The notes below the pieces were generated by a model. That model did not search any database. It saw only the letters and a program-made list of their open reading frames with translations, and was not told the origin of the DNA. DNA of 64,000 bases. Source: DASQPA01 sp963757335 (GTDB lineage: Bacteria > Acidobacteriota > Thermoanaerobaculia > Multivoradales > UBA5704). The position numbers were made by a program, and so were the translations under genes. Where the stretch lies: the NCBI GenBank assembly GCA_963757335.1, contig CAVWRJ010000008.1:310001-374000 (forward strand). The letters are read 5' to 3'. Position 1 is the stretch's first letter, and every line of letters starts with the position of its first letter. Of this stretch, positions 8,412-18,526 are shown in pieces.

Positions 8412-9230
8412 CTAGAAGGGGTTTCTCGGGTTGATGAGGGGACGGTCGCCAGCGGGCTGGCCTGCGGTCGTCGGCACTTCGCCGGTCTCCATCAGGGCCT
8501 TGAAGCGGCGCAGATCGGACTGGACTTCGAGCTCGACCCCCTTATGGCTCAAGCGGGCGAGCGCGCGGCCGAACAGGTTCTCGGGGGTCTGGACGTCCAT
8601 GTGGACGCGGACGACGGTACCGCGGTTGCCGGTGGCCGGCTCGAAGCGGACCCAGCCGGAGTTGTCGATCTCGGACCCGGCGAGCGAGCGCCAGGAGATC
8701 ACCCGGCCCGGCTGGTCGTCGACGATCTTGGCGTCCCAGGAGAGCTTGTTCCCCAGGGGGCTCTTCCCCACCCAGTGGGAGACGCCCCCCTCCTCGGTGA
8801 CGGATTCCAGGTTCTTCATGAAGTTGGGGAGGTTCTCGAGCTGGCGCCAGAAGCGGTAGAGCTCGTCGGCGGGCTTGTTGACGGTCAAGCTCGCGTGGAC
8901 CTTGAAGGGGGTGGTCGCCTCCGCTGCCTCCAGGCTCTCGGGGGCACCGGAGGTGTCGCGGGCCAGGGCGCGCGGCACCCAGTGGCCGGTGGCGCCGCGG
9001 AAGGCGAGCGGCACTCCGGCCAGGGCGAGGCCCAGGGCTTTGAAGTTCCGCTCGCGGGCGGCATAGGCGAAGAGGGCGGCGCCACCGAAGACGAGGGCGG
9101 CGCTGCCGACGACCGCGGCCAGGCTCTCGTGCTCGGGCTCGGCGGAGTAGGACGTGTAGGAAGGGAGGGCGGCTTCGTGGGAAGGCCCCGTGCCGGGTTG
9201 CGATGGACTTGAAGATACTGCGTCTCGCAC
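8412..9230 (-). CDS. Membrane-anchored SRPBCC (polyketide cyclase/dehydrase-like) protein
   Basis: A 272-aa protein. Residues about 38-80 form two short hydrophobic helices separated by ARERN, typical of the DUF2892-like membrane part. Residues about 105-250 form an SRPBCC helix-grip domain ([37 protein letters not shown]). These proteins bind hydrophobic ligands. The GTG start at 9230 is supported by AGGAGA 5 bases upstream. It is the first gene of the operon with the alcohol dehydrogenase and SDR, 28 bases before the former. Confidence 0.82.
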   Translation of the reverse strand: MRDAVSSSPSQPGTGPSHEAALPSYTSYSAEPEHESLAAVVGSAALVFGGAALFAYAARERNFKALGLALAGVPLAFRGATGHWVPRALARDTSGAPESLEAAEATTPFKVHASLTVNKPADELYRFWRQLENLPNFMKNLESVTEEGGVSHWVGKSPLGNKLSWDAKIVDDQPGRVISWRSLAGSEIDNSGWVRFEPATGNRGTVVRVHMDVQTPENLFGRALARLSHKGVELEVQSDLRRFKALMETGEVPTTAGQPAGDRPLINPRNPF

Positions 9231-9374
9231 GGTTGTCTCCTGTCGTCTGTGATCTGTGAATGGAAGAGGTGTCTTTTAGGACCTCCGTCAACGGCAGTGG
9301 AAGCTCGGCGCGCCAGCGCCGGCATTTAAGGAAGGCCCGCAAGAGGCGTGCCACGGAGGAGCGGGGGACGGGCT

Positions 9375-11474
9375 CTAGAAGTCGATCCGCACGCGCGCCG
9401 TGATCGTCCGCTCGGTCCCCGGATAGTAGAGGGCGAGGGCATGACCGTTGGGATCCAGGGTCACGAAGCCGTCGGGGGAGAAGCGGCGGTTCAAGAGGTT
9501 CCGCACCGTGACGTCGAAGGAGAGCTTCTCGAAGCGGACGCCGAAAACGGCGCCGACCAGGGTGTAGGGGGAGAGGGGGAGGAGATTTGCCTCGTCGACG
9601 TACTGGCCGCGCACGTGGGTGAGATCGAGCTCCCCGAAGGGGCCGGTGCCGCGGCCGGTGTAACCGATCCAGCCGAGGGCCGCGGTGACCTGGGTGCGCG
9701 GCACGCCGTTGATCTGGTTGCCGCTGTTGGGGCCGCCGTCGAAGATCGCCCGCGAGTAGGTGTAGGAGAACCGTGGCCGCAGGCCGGGGCTGAGATCGCC
9801 GGTCACGTTCCACTCGATCCCCTGGTGGCGGCTCTGCGAGATATTGTCGAAGCGCAGTTGGGAGAGGTCGAAGCCGATCTCGTCGGTGACCCGGAGCGAG
9901 TAGAGGGAGAGGGAGGTCTGGGCGTGCTCGCCGAGGCGGGTGCGCACGCCGGCCTCGTAGTTGGTCGCCCGCTGCGGCAGAAGGGCGGGGTTCGACAGAT
10001 AGGCCGAGACGCCGCGAGCGACGATGAAGGGCCGGCGGTCGTAGAGCTGCTCGACGGTCGGCGCCTTGAACGAACGGTTGGCGGAGAGGAAGGCGCTGCC
10101 CGCGTCGCCCAGGCGCCAGTTGAGGGCGACGGACGGGCTCGTCGCCGTCTGCGCGATGGCCGGCAGGCCGATCTTGCCGTCGAAGTCGCCGCGCAGCTCG
10201 TCGTAGCGCACGCCGGCCGAGAGGGAGAGGGCGCGGCCGAGGTCGACCTCGGCGGTGGCGAAGCTGCCGAGCGTCGTGCGGGTGGCGTGCGCGTGGTCGA
10301 TCCGGGCGTTCAGAGCGCCCTCGGAGTTGATCCGGAAGTAGTCGGAATCGACCCCCCCCTCGCTCCCCTCGACCCCGGCGAGGAGCCGGCCGCCGTGCCC
10401 GGCGAGACTGAAACCCTGCCGGTAGCGCGCCTCGGCGTGGCCGGTGTGGGTGCCGAGCCCGTGGGCGAGGGTCTGGAAGGCGAGGGTGTCGACCCGGTAC
10501 TGGTCCTTGCCGCGGACGCTGGCATTGGCCTCGAAGTGGGAGGTGCCGCGAAACGGCAGGGAGAGCGACAGGCCGGCCTGCCAGGTGCGCCCGGTATCCT
10601 CGTCGAGCGGCGAGCCGGCCTCGGTGCTCGGCGTACCGCGCGGGAGGGCGCCGGGGATCTCGCGGTCCGAATCGAGGTAGAGCCCGGAGAGGACGAGCCC
10701 CAGCTCGCGCGGCGCGGTATTCGCGCCGGGGGCGCCGGGGGCGCCGGGGGTACCGGGGGTACCGGAGGCATCGGGGGCGCCGGGGGCACCGGGGAGGCGC
10801 GGCGACCAGCGCAGGCTCGATTGCGCCTGGGTGCTGTGGTAAATGCTGTGCTCGCGGAAGCCCGAGAGGCTGACCCGGCGCAGCGAGATGTCCGCCTCCT
10901 TGCGCTCGCCCCCCCAGGAGGTGGCGAGCGAGCCCTCCCCCTTCCCCTCGTTGCCGGTGCCGAGGACGATCGTACCGTCGGGGCCCGGACCGGGGCGGTG
11001 GGTGATGACGTTCACCAGGCCGCCCATCCCGACGTTGCCGTAGAGGGTCGACACCGGGCCGCGGAGGATCTCGATCCGCTCCACCCGTTCGAGGTCGACC
11101 AGGTTCCAGTCCACGGCGTCGGTGTCGAGGTCGTTGACCGGGAGGCCGTCGATCGAGAGGAGGGTGTAGCTGGTCTCGCCGGCGCTGTAGAAGCCGCGCA
11201 GGTCGACCACGGCGCCCGTCCCCGTGCCGGTCGGGTCGTAGACGTGAAAGCCGCCGCCGATGTTCTGGAGGAGGTCCGGGAGAGTCACCTCGCCGGCGAG
11301 CGCGATGTCCTCGGCGGTGAGCACGGTGAGCGCGCTCGGCGTCTCCTCGACGGCGACCGGAGTTTTGGGCGCGGTGACGACGATCTCCTCCCGATAGGGC
11401 GGGGGAGCGGTGGGCTCCTCGGCCTGGAGCGGGAACGCGAGGAGCAGCAGGAGGGGGGCTACCCTGGTTTTCAT
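9375..11474 (-). CDS. TonB-dependent receptor
   Basis: A 699-aa outer-membrane receptor. An 18-residue signal peptide is followed by a TonB-box-like segment EEIVVTAPKTP, a plug domain (LPDLLQNIGGGFHVYDPTG, VERIEILRGPVSTLYGNVGMGGLVNVIT) and a 22-strand barrel with a C-terminal Phe. Barrel residues about 228-252 are a collagen-like (Gly-Ala/Thr-Pro)n tract encoded by eight 9-bp units, probably in an extracellular loop. Its ATG overlaps the cytochrome stop (ATGA). Because it is coupled to a PQQ-type dehydrogenase and a cytochrome, it may import PQQ or the dehydrogenase substrate. The ligand is inferred. Confidence 0.92.
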   Translation of the reverse strand: MKTRVAPLLLLLAFPLQAEEPTAPPPYREEIVVTAPKTPVAVEETPSALTVLTAEDIALAGEVTLPDLLQNIGGGFHVYDPTGTGTGAVVDLRGFYSAGETSYTLLSIDGLPVNDLDTDAVDWNLVDLERVERIEILRGPVSTLYGNVGMGGLVNVITHRPGPGPDGTIVLGTGNEGKGEGSLATSWGGERKEADISLRRVSLSGFREHSIYHSTQAQSSLRWSPRLPGAPGAPDASGTPGTPGAPGAPGANTAPRELGLVLSGLYLDSDREIPGALPRGTPSTEAGSPLDEDTGRTWQAGLSLSLPFRGTSHFEANASVRGKDQYRVDTLAFQTLAHGLGTHTGHAEARYRQGFSLAGHGGRLLAGVEGSEGGVDSDYFRINSEGALNARIDHAHATRTTLGSFATAEVDLGRALSLSAGVRYDELRGDFDGKIGLPAIAQTATSPSVALNWRLGDAGSAFLSANRSFKAPTVEQLYDRRPFIVARGVSAYLSNPALLPQRATNYEAGVRTRLGEHAQTSLSLYSLRVTDEIGFDLSQLRFDNISQSRHQGIEWNVTGDLSPGLRPRFSYTYSRAIFDGGPNSGNQINGVPRTQVTAALGWIGYTGRGTGPFGELDLTHVRGQYVDEANLLPLSPYTLVGAVFGVRFEKLSFDVTVRNLLNRRFSPDGFVTLDPNGHALALYYPGTERTITARVRIDF
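10723..10794. repeat. Eight 9-bp units inside the TonB receptor gene
   Basis: Eight consecutive 9-bp units, consensus GCGCCGGGG with GTACCGGGG and GCATCGGGG variants, keep the frame and encode a Gly-X-Pro collagen-like run in the barrel. This is one of several 9-bp periodic tracts inside coding regions of this window. Confidence 0.85.
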
Positions 11475-11809
11475 CGGTGCCGGCGAAGCGTCTTCAAATA
11501 CGCTACCACGGCATCGAGGTCTTCGCGCGGTAATTCCTGCTCCGAGATGGCGGGCATGGCGCCCAGCCCGTGGCGCACCTGGAATCGAATGAGGAAACCG
11601 GGGAGCGGCTTGTTGTTGATCGCCGGTCCCAGCCCATGCTCGCCGCCCGGATGGCAGCGTGCGCAGCTGCGGTCGAAGGCGACCTCGCCGCGGGCGACTT
11701 GAGGAGAGGGGCTCGGCAGCGGCCCCACGATCGGCTCGCTGCGCCGCGCCGAGCAGCCGGCGAGCGCCAAGAGGAGGGCTGGAATCAGGGCGAGTCGGGG
11801 AGCTCTCAT
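11471..11809 (-). CDS. Cytochrome c lipoprotein
   Basis: A 112-aa small c-type cytochrome. The N-terminus is a lipoprotein signal ending in the lipobox LALAGC (Cys19). The haem motif CARCH is at about 49-53, and the distal Met is probably in LGAMPAISE. It should be periplasmic, lipid-anchored, and carry one haem. Its ATG overlaps the stop of the PQQ-type dehydrogenase gene, and its own stop overlaps the ATG of the TonB receptor. The likely role is electron acceptor for the dehydrogenase. Confidence 0.9.
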   Translation of the reverse strand: MRAPRLALIPALLLALAGCSARRSEPIVGPLPSPSPQVARGEVAFDRSCARCHPGGEHGLGPAINNKPLPGFLIRFQVRHGLGAMPAISEQELPREDLDAVVAYLKTLRRHR

Positions 11810-13299
11810 CGCGTCCTCCCCTGTGCGGCCTCGCCGCCCGGGCGCGTGATCCGCCAGAGGACGCCGGTCTCCCGGCGCGGCGCGGGACCCTTCGGGCCGA
11901 CCGTCATCACCCCGAAGTCGACGACGTAGAGGGCCTCTCCCGAGGGGTCGAAGCGGGCGGCCACCGGACGCTCGATCCCCGTCCCGCCGACCCGCGAAGC
12001 GGGTCCGTTGTGGGCGCCGGCGTTGACCAGGAAGTCTTCGATCCGGCCCGTCGTCACGTCCACCCGCACGACCTTGAAGCCGACCGGCCCAAGGACCTTG
12101 CCGGAGCTGGGGGCGATGTCCCCGAACTCGGCGATGAAGGCCTCCCCGACGTGGCCGAAGGCGGCGCTCCGCGAGAAGTCGAAGCCGTTGGCCGAGGCGT
12201 GGACGCCCAGGATCGCCGCCGGTCTGGGCGGCGGTGCGGTCTCCGGGTCCTCGGCCAGGAGGCGGTCGAGCTTGGGGTTGCCGTCCTGGTAGAACCGTGG
12301 ATCGGAGAGGGAGACCCCCATGGCGTAGTCCGGCCAGCCCATCCAGGCGCCCGGGTTGACCGCCCAGAGCACGTCGGGAGCGCCGAAGATGGGCCGGCTG
12401 CCGCGCTGGTCGGCGCCGTTCTCGGCGACGTAGAGCTGGCCCTGGGGCGAGAAGGCGAGGCCGAACGGGTTGCGGAGACCCCAGGCCACGAGCTCCGGCG
12501 TCCCCCCTGTCGCGGGTACGCGCAGGATCGCGCCGCTGCAGGGAACCCTGCCGGGGATGACCTGGCCGGGGGTGGTCGCCGTCCCGAAGGGGGAGTAGGC
12601 GCCGGTCGTCGCCCGCTGGCCGGGCGAGAGCGGGTTGGCGCTCGCGAAGTTGCGGCCGGCGAGCTTGACGTCCCGGCAGGGGACGTCGTGGAAGTCGGGG
12701 TGGCGCGGCAGCCAGCCGAAATCGGCGTTGTCGGGGCCCACCACGCCCGAGTTGGTGGCCGTCCCCTGGCCGAAGTAGATCCATCCGTCCGGCCCCACCG
12801 CCGGTCCGTCGGTGTGGTGGTCGCCCAGGCTGGGGAGGCCGGAGACGAGGGGGACGACCTTGCCGTCCGCGCTCACCTTGAGGATCCGCCCGCCCTCCTT
12901 CTCGCCCCCCTCGGCGATATAGAAATTGCCCTCGTGGTAGGCGACGCCGTTCCACGGCGGGTTCTCCCCCGTCGCCACGACGCTCGGGCTGCCGCCGACG
13001 CCGATCCTGAGGAGCCGCGGAGTCGTCCACACCTCGCCATAGGAGTAGCCGGACTCGACGACATAGACGCCGCTCCGCTCGTCGAAGGCGACCCCCACGG
13101 GGAAGGTGAGGCCGGTGGCCACCACCTCCGCCCGGTAGCCGGCGGGGAGAGCGACGCCCCCGGGGTCGGCTCGCCGAGGGGGCACGAAAGTCGTCTGCCC
13201 GCCCCCGCGCGAGGGGAGGACCGACCAGCAGGCGGCGAGCCAGGGGAGAGGGAGGAGGATAGCGAGGAGCAGGGTGGCGGACGACGGGGCTCTGCGCAC
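11806..13299 (-). CDS. PQQ-dependent sugar dehydrogenase-like beta-propeller (glucose/sorbosone dehydrogenase family)
   Basis: A 497-aa exported six-bladed propeller. The start is GTG 13299, because GGAGGT lies 7 bases upstream; an earlier GTG at 13314 has none. A signal peptide (about 5-28, ending LAAC) is probably a lipobox. Family features: LPAGYRAEVVATGLTFPVGVAFD, HHTDGPAVGPDGWIYFGQG, ELVAWGLRNPFGLAFSPQGQLYVAENGAD and HASANGFDF. Members oxidise sugars with PQQ and calcium. The HHTDG segment and the glycine-rich blade turns fit the family, but substrate and cofactor need assay. First gene of the operon with cytochrome c and TonB receptor. Confidence 0.85.
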   Translation of the reverse strand: MRRAPSSATLLLAILLPLPWLAACWSVLPSRGGGQTTFVPPRRADPGGVALPAGYRAEVVATGLTFPVGVAFDERSGVYVVESGYSYGEVWTTPRLLRIGVGGSPSVVATGENPPWNGVAYHEGNFYIAEGGEKEGGRILKVSADGKVVPLVSGLPSLGDHHTDGPAVGPDGWIYFGQGTATNSGVVGPDNADFGWLPRHPDFHDVPCRDVKLAGRNFASANPLSPGQRATTGAYSPFGTATTPGQVIPGRVPCSGAILRVPATGGTPELVAWGLRNPFGLAFSPQGQLYVAENGADQRGSRPIFGAPDVLWAVNPGAWMGWPDYAMGVSLSDPRFYQDGNPKLDRLLAEDPETAPPPRPAAILGVHASANGFDFSRSAAFGHVGEAFIAEFGDIAPSSGKVLGPVGFKVVRVDVTTGRIEDFLVNAGAHNGPASRVGGTGIERPVAARFDPSGEALYVVDFGVMTVGPKGPAPRRETGVLWRITRPGGEAAQGRTR

Positions 13300-13436
13300 G
13301 GGAGATACCTCCACCGCGGGTCACGGCCGTTGAAGCTGGTGGAGGGAAGCAAGAGGACTGCCAGAAGAGCGGTTGCGCTCGGCCCCGAGGTGAAGGAAGA
13401 TACCGCGTCCCGCCCCTCTCCAGGAGCCCCAGGCCG

Positions 13437-14370
13437 ATGCCCGAAACCCTGCCCGATGCCCAACCCCTACCGAGAGTGACGATCTACACCGACGGCGGCG
13501 CCGATCCCAACCCGGGGCCCGGCGGCTGGGGGGTGGTGCTGCTCGACGAGGCGGGCAAGCGGACCAAGGAGCTCCACGGCGGCGAGCCCAGGGCGACCAA
13601 CAACCGCATGGAGCTGACCGCCGCCATCCGCGGCCTGGAGTCCTTGAACCAGCGCTGCCGGGTGCGGGTGAGGACCGACTCCCAGTACCTGCGCCGGGGG
13701 GTGACCGAGTGGCTCCGGGGCTGGATCGCCCGCGGCTGGCGCCGCAAGGAGGGGGTGCTCTTGAACGAGGATCTCTGGCGCCGGCTGGCCGAGTTGATCG
13801 AGGAGCACGAGGTGACCTGGGAGTGGGTCAAGGGGCACGCCGGGGAGCGCCACAACGAGCGGGCCGACGAGCTGGCGACCCGGGCGATCCGCGAGCAGGG
13901 AGTCGGCGGCACCGCAGCAGGGCCCGCCCCCAGGCCCTGTCACCCCGGTCGAGGCCGACATCTTCCTCCGGGTCTCCGCCGCCGGTGGCCGGGGGGGCTG
14001 GGCGGCCCTGGTGCGGCAGGGGGGCGAGGAGCGGGTTTTAGCCCACGGCGAAACGGGGAAGACCGCGAACCAGCTGGACCTCCTGGGAGCCGTGGCCGCC
14101 CTGGAGAGCCTGTCGCCGGGTACCGCGGTCGCCGTCCACACCGGCTCGGACTATCTGAGGAACGGGGCGACCCAGTGGATCGGCGGCTGGAAGCGGCGCA
14201 ACTGGAAGACCCAGGAGGGCCAGCCGGTCCAGAACCGCGACCTCTGGCAGCGGCTCGACACCGCCATGGCCGCCCGCCGCGTCCAATGGCCGGCGGTCAA
14301 GGGTCGCGACGTCCCCGAGCTCGAGGCCCTCGGCCCCGCCGCCCGGGAGGCGGCGGGGGGAGGGAAGTAG
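13437..14370 (+). CDS. rnhA: Ribonuclease HI with an appended degenerate RNase H domain (frameshifted)
   Basis: Residues 1-155 are a complete type 1 RNase HI, degrading RNA in RNA/DNA hybrids: YTDGGADPNPGPGG, the Glu of NNRMELTAA, the Asp of RTDSQYLR and the last Asp of ERADELA, plus the KGH loop. After about 13905-13925 the match continues in another frame to the stop at 14368-14370. That second part is again RNase H-like (GGWAALVRQGG, NQLDLLGAVAALESL, HTGSDYLRNGATQWIGGW, WPAVKGRD), but the catalytic Asp/Glu positions are changed. Either one indel splits a fused gene, or the second domain is a separate remnant. No start for it was seen. Confidence 0.8.
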
Positions 14371-14377
14371 GGAGAGA

Positions 14378-14779
14378 TCAGGCGAGCAGAGCGAACCCGG
14401 CGGCACCGCGGAGCTTGCGATCGAACGTCAGGGTGTCTGCCGAGCCGCCCCGCCGATTCAGGCAGCCCAGGAGATAATCGGCGAAGTCGGCTCGCCCCTG
14501 GCCGTACTCCAGCAGGGCCTGCCGCACGAGGTCCCGGTCCTGGATCTCGAAGAGATGGGTAGCGAGCATCCGCTCCAACACCGCCGCGATCTCCGCCCGG
14601 GGGAGGAGGTAGGGCCGGCCCCGCAACGCCCACACCAGCTCGCAGAGGGCGATCGAGCTGACGAAGAGCTGCTCTCGTTCCTGCTCCGCCCGTTCGAACA
14701 GCGCCTTCACCACGGCGGTTTGCGCCGGGTCGTCGTCGGTGACGAAGCGGACGATGACATTGGTGTCGAGCCCCCTCAT
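14378..14779 (-). CDS. vapC: VapC-like PIN-domain toxin
   Basis: A 133-aa PIN-domain ribonuclease. The acidic residues of the Mg site are seen in MRGLDTN (Asp5), the Glu of ALCELVW and the RADFADYL pair. VapC toxins cleave tRNA or rRNA. The ATG overlaps the antitoxin stop (ATGA, 14776-14779). It is the second gene of a module controlled from the operator at 15046-15066. Confidence 0.87.
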   Translation of the reverse strand: MRGLDTNVIVRFVTDDDPAQTAVVKALFERAEQEREQLFVSSIALCELVWALRGRPYLLPRAEIAAVLERMLATHLFEIQDRDLVRQALLEYGQGRADFADYLLGCLNRRGGSADTLTFDRKLRGAAGFALLA

Positions 14780-15045
14780 TCGCGGCCTTCCCGGATCCGC
14801 TGGTTGTCCTCCGCCACGGCGTCGAGCAGCGCTTCCTCCAGCTCGTCGATCGTCGGCGCCTCGAGACCGGGCCGGTGAACGCACCCGAGCAGATCGCGGA
14901 AAGAGCCGGTCACCGGCCGAACCCCGACCGCCCCGCCGGCCTCGATGACGAACTCGACCCGGTCTCCTTCGGCAACGTGCAGGTGCTCGCGGATCTCTTT
15001 GGGGAGAGTGATTTGCCCCTTGCTGGTGATGGTTGCGGTCGGCAT
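14776..15045 (-). CDS. vapB: AbrB/MazE-type antitoxin of the first VapBC module
   Basis: An 89-aa antitoxin. The N-terminal swapped-hairpin DNA-binding domain is clear (ATITSKGQITLPKEIREHLHVAEGDRVEF); the C-terminal part (about 60-89, acidic, ELEEALLDAVAEDN) would wrap the toxin. ATG 15045 is preceded by GAGAGGTAAGGAA. An in-frame ATG at 15117 with AAAGGAG would add 24 residues; the shorter form matches the family length. A perfect inverted repeat covers its ribosome-binding site, so autoregulation is likely. Confidence 0.87.
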   Translation of the reverse strand: MPTATITSKGQITLPKEIREHLHVAEGDRVEFVIEAGGAVGVRPVTGSFRDLLGCVHRPGLEAPTIDELEEALLDAVAEDNQRIREGRE

Positions 15046-15066
15046 TTCCTTACCTCTCGTAAGGAA
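15046..15066. promoter_or_regulatory. Inverted repeat operator at the first antitoxin start
   Basis: TTCCTTAC (15046-15053) and GTAAGGAA (15059-15066) form a perfect 8-bp palindrome with a 5-base spacer immediately before the antitoxin ATG. It overlaps the ribosome-binding site. The same half-sites occur around the promoter of the second module. A TATGGT or TAGATT -10-like box lies just upstream on the minus strand. It is probably the autoregulatory operator. Confidence 0.65.
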
Positions 15067-15113
15067 TCTACCATAAACACTGGGCTGATGTCTTTGCATC
15101 TGAGGTTCTGGGG

Positions 15114-15170
15114 TCATCGTTTCGGTCTCCTTTCCCAGGGAAGACGGAAACGGTCTCGCCCATCGCTCAC
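15114..15170 (-). repeat. Duplicated upstream element, copy 1
   Basis: About 57 bp that recur with roughly 80% identity at 16221-16276, upstream of the second toxin-antitoxin module. Both copies carry GGGAAAGGAGAC followed by GAAACGATGA, that is a strong ribosome-binding site and an ATG in frame with the downstream antitoxin. Copy 1 also borders the divergent lanthipeptide-like gene. Confidence 0.6.
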
Positions 15171-15242
15171 TTGCGCCTCTTCTCCGCCGCCTCCCGGGCC
15201 GTGAGATACTCGGCAGCCAACTCAAACGTTGGAGGAGGAATC

Positions 15243-15410
15243 ATGAACGGAAACATCAAGAAGCTCCGCCTGAACAAGGAAACTCTGCAGAGGCTGGGGG
15301 GACCGGGCCGCACCGACCGCGTCTTCGACTCCTGCATCGACAGCTGCTATCTCGTCTCCTGTGGCGGCGGCTGCGGCATCTCGACGGGGATGCAGACCGG
15401 GACGCAGTAG
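15243..15410 (+). CDS. Second class I lanthipeptide-like precursor peptide
   Basis: A 55-aa peptide with the leader IKKLRLNKETLQRL (residues 5-18), the same pattern as the peptide at 2631-2804. The presumed core (about 28-55) has four Cys and a run of Gly/Ser/Thr (CIDSCYLVSCGGGCGIST). There is no clean GG cleavage site; GGPG at 19-22 is the nearest. The ribosome-binding site GGAGGAGGAA precedes ATG 15243. No maturation enzyme is near. It lies divergently between two toxin-antitoxin modules. The product chemistry is unknown. Confidence 0.72.
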   Translation: MNGNIKKLRLNKETLQRLGGPGRTDRVFDSCIDSCYLVSCGGGCGISTGMQTGTQ

Positions 15411-15460
15411 AACGGTCGAGAGAAGGCGGGGCGGCTTCTCCGCTCGCCCCGCCAGCTCCG

Positions 15461-15889
15461 CTACGGAACCGCGGTCGCCTCTCCCAACGACACCACCTCG
15501 ATCCCCGCCACTCCCCGAATTCGCCGGTCCTCGCTCACGAATGCCTTCGCCCCGGCATGGATCGCCGTGGCCAGGTGGAGGGCGTCCGGGGTGCGGAGGG
15601 TGTGGGCGGCACGGAGATCGGCGGCGAGCTCGGCGATTTCGGCGCCGATCGAGTGGACGGCGAGGTTGGGGAAGGAGTCGAAGAGGTCGCGGTAGCGCTG
15701 GCAGAGGTCCTCCCGGCCGTGCCGTTTGGGGACGACCAGCACCTCCATCCGGGCGAGGACCGAGGCGACCAGCCGGCAGCGGCCCGCTTCCGCGGCGGCG
15801 AGGAGGCGCCCGGCCGCGGGGCCGAAGCGCTCGTGGTTCTCGAAGTGGTAGACGAAGAGCATGGTGTCGACGGCATAGAGCGGCGTCAT
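15461..15889 (-). CDS. vapC: VapC-like PIN-domain toxin (second module)
   Basis: A 142-aa PIN-domain protein: Asp in YAVDTMLFVYHFE, Glu in ARMEVLVVP, Asp in RTPDALHLATAI and VSEDRRIRG near the end. A ribonuclease toxin by family. Its start overlaps the antitoxin stop (ATGA at 15886-15889). It differs strongly in sequence from the first module's toxin, so the two modules are not recent duplicates even though their upstream elements are. Confidence 0.85.
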   Translation of the reverse strand: MTPLYAVDTMLFVYHFENHERFGPAAGRLLAAAEAGRCRLVASVLARMEVLVVPKRHGREDLCQRYRDLFDSFPNLAVHSIGAEIAELAADLRAAHTLRTPDALHLATAIHAGAKAFVSEDRRIRGVAGIEVVSLGEATAVP

Positions 15890-16128
15890 TCCCAGGACTC
15901 CCGCTCGCGCTCGATCGCGGCCTCGGCTCCGCCTTCCGCCAGCCAGACCTCGGCGCCCAGACCGCGGGTGCTCTCGGTCCAGCTCCCCGGACAGGAGCGC
16001 AATACGATCTGCCCCTCCTCCAGAGCGAGGTAGACGAGGTCGCCGGATTTAAGGCCGAGCCGCTTCCTGACCTCGGTGGGAATGGTGATCTGGAACTTCT
16101 CCGTCAGCTTGGCCGTGGCGAGCACCAT
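15886..16128 (-). CDS. vapB: AbrB/MazE-type antitoxin of the second module
   Basis: An 80-aa AbrB-type DNA-binding antitoxin (KLTEKFQITIPTEVRKRLGLKSGDLVYL). ATG 16128 has a GGGAGGAG ribosome-binding site. An in-frame upstream ATG at 16224, inside the duplicated element, would add 32 residues, but it lies upstream of the recognisable promoter, so 16128 is preferred. It pairs with the downstream PIN toxin and probably represses its own promoter. Confidence 0.85.
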   Translation of the reverse strand: MVLATAKLTEKFQITIPTEVRKRLGLKSGDLVYLALEEGQIVLRSCPGSWTESTRGLGAEVWLAEGGAEAAIERERESWE

Positions 16129-16145
16129 GTCGCGCTCCTCCCTTC

Positions 16146-16182
16146 TCCTTACATTATAGACAGAAAGTAAGGACGAGTGCAA
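16146..16182 (-). promoter_or_regulatory. Promoter and operator of the second toxin-antitoxin module
   Basis: On the minus strand a perfect TATAAT (16153-16158) and TTGCAC (16177-16182) are separated by 18 bases. The half-sites TCCTTAC (16146-16152) and GTAAGGA (16167-16173) flank the -10 box. The same half-sites form the palindrome at 15046-15066 but 9 bases closer together, about one helical turn. A repressor bound here would block RNA polymerase. Confidence 0.65.
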
Positions 16183-16220
16183 CGGCGGCGTGGCGTACGG
16201 CTGAATCGCGAGTCTCGATC

Positions 16221-16276
16221 TCATCGTTTCGTCTCCTTTCCCTGGGAGGACGTAAAACGGCCCGGAGATCGCTCAG
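16221..16276 (-). repeat. Duplicated upstream element, copy 2
   Basis: Matches 15114-15170 along its length, including the GGGAAAGGAGAC ribosome-binding-like run, the ATG in frame with the antitoxin and the GAGCGAT end. It lies between the toxin-antitoxin promoter and the 3' end of ligA. Confidence 0.6.
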
Positions 16277-16304
16277 CTCGATGGAAGAAATTTTCGCCGG
16301 CGGG

Positions 16305-18434
<2,130 letters not shown>

Positions 18435-18526
18435 TCAAGGGAATCGCCGTGAAGCCGAAAATTTAGCACGCCTGGTACTCTGGTGCGGGCGCCCAACCTG
18501 GCGGCTCTTTTGCTCGGAGGAGAGAG

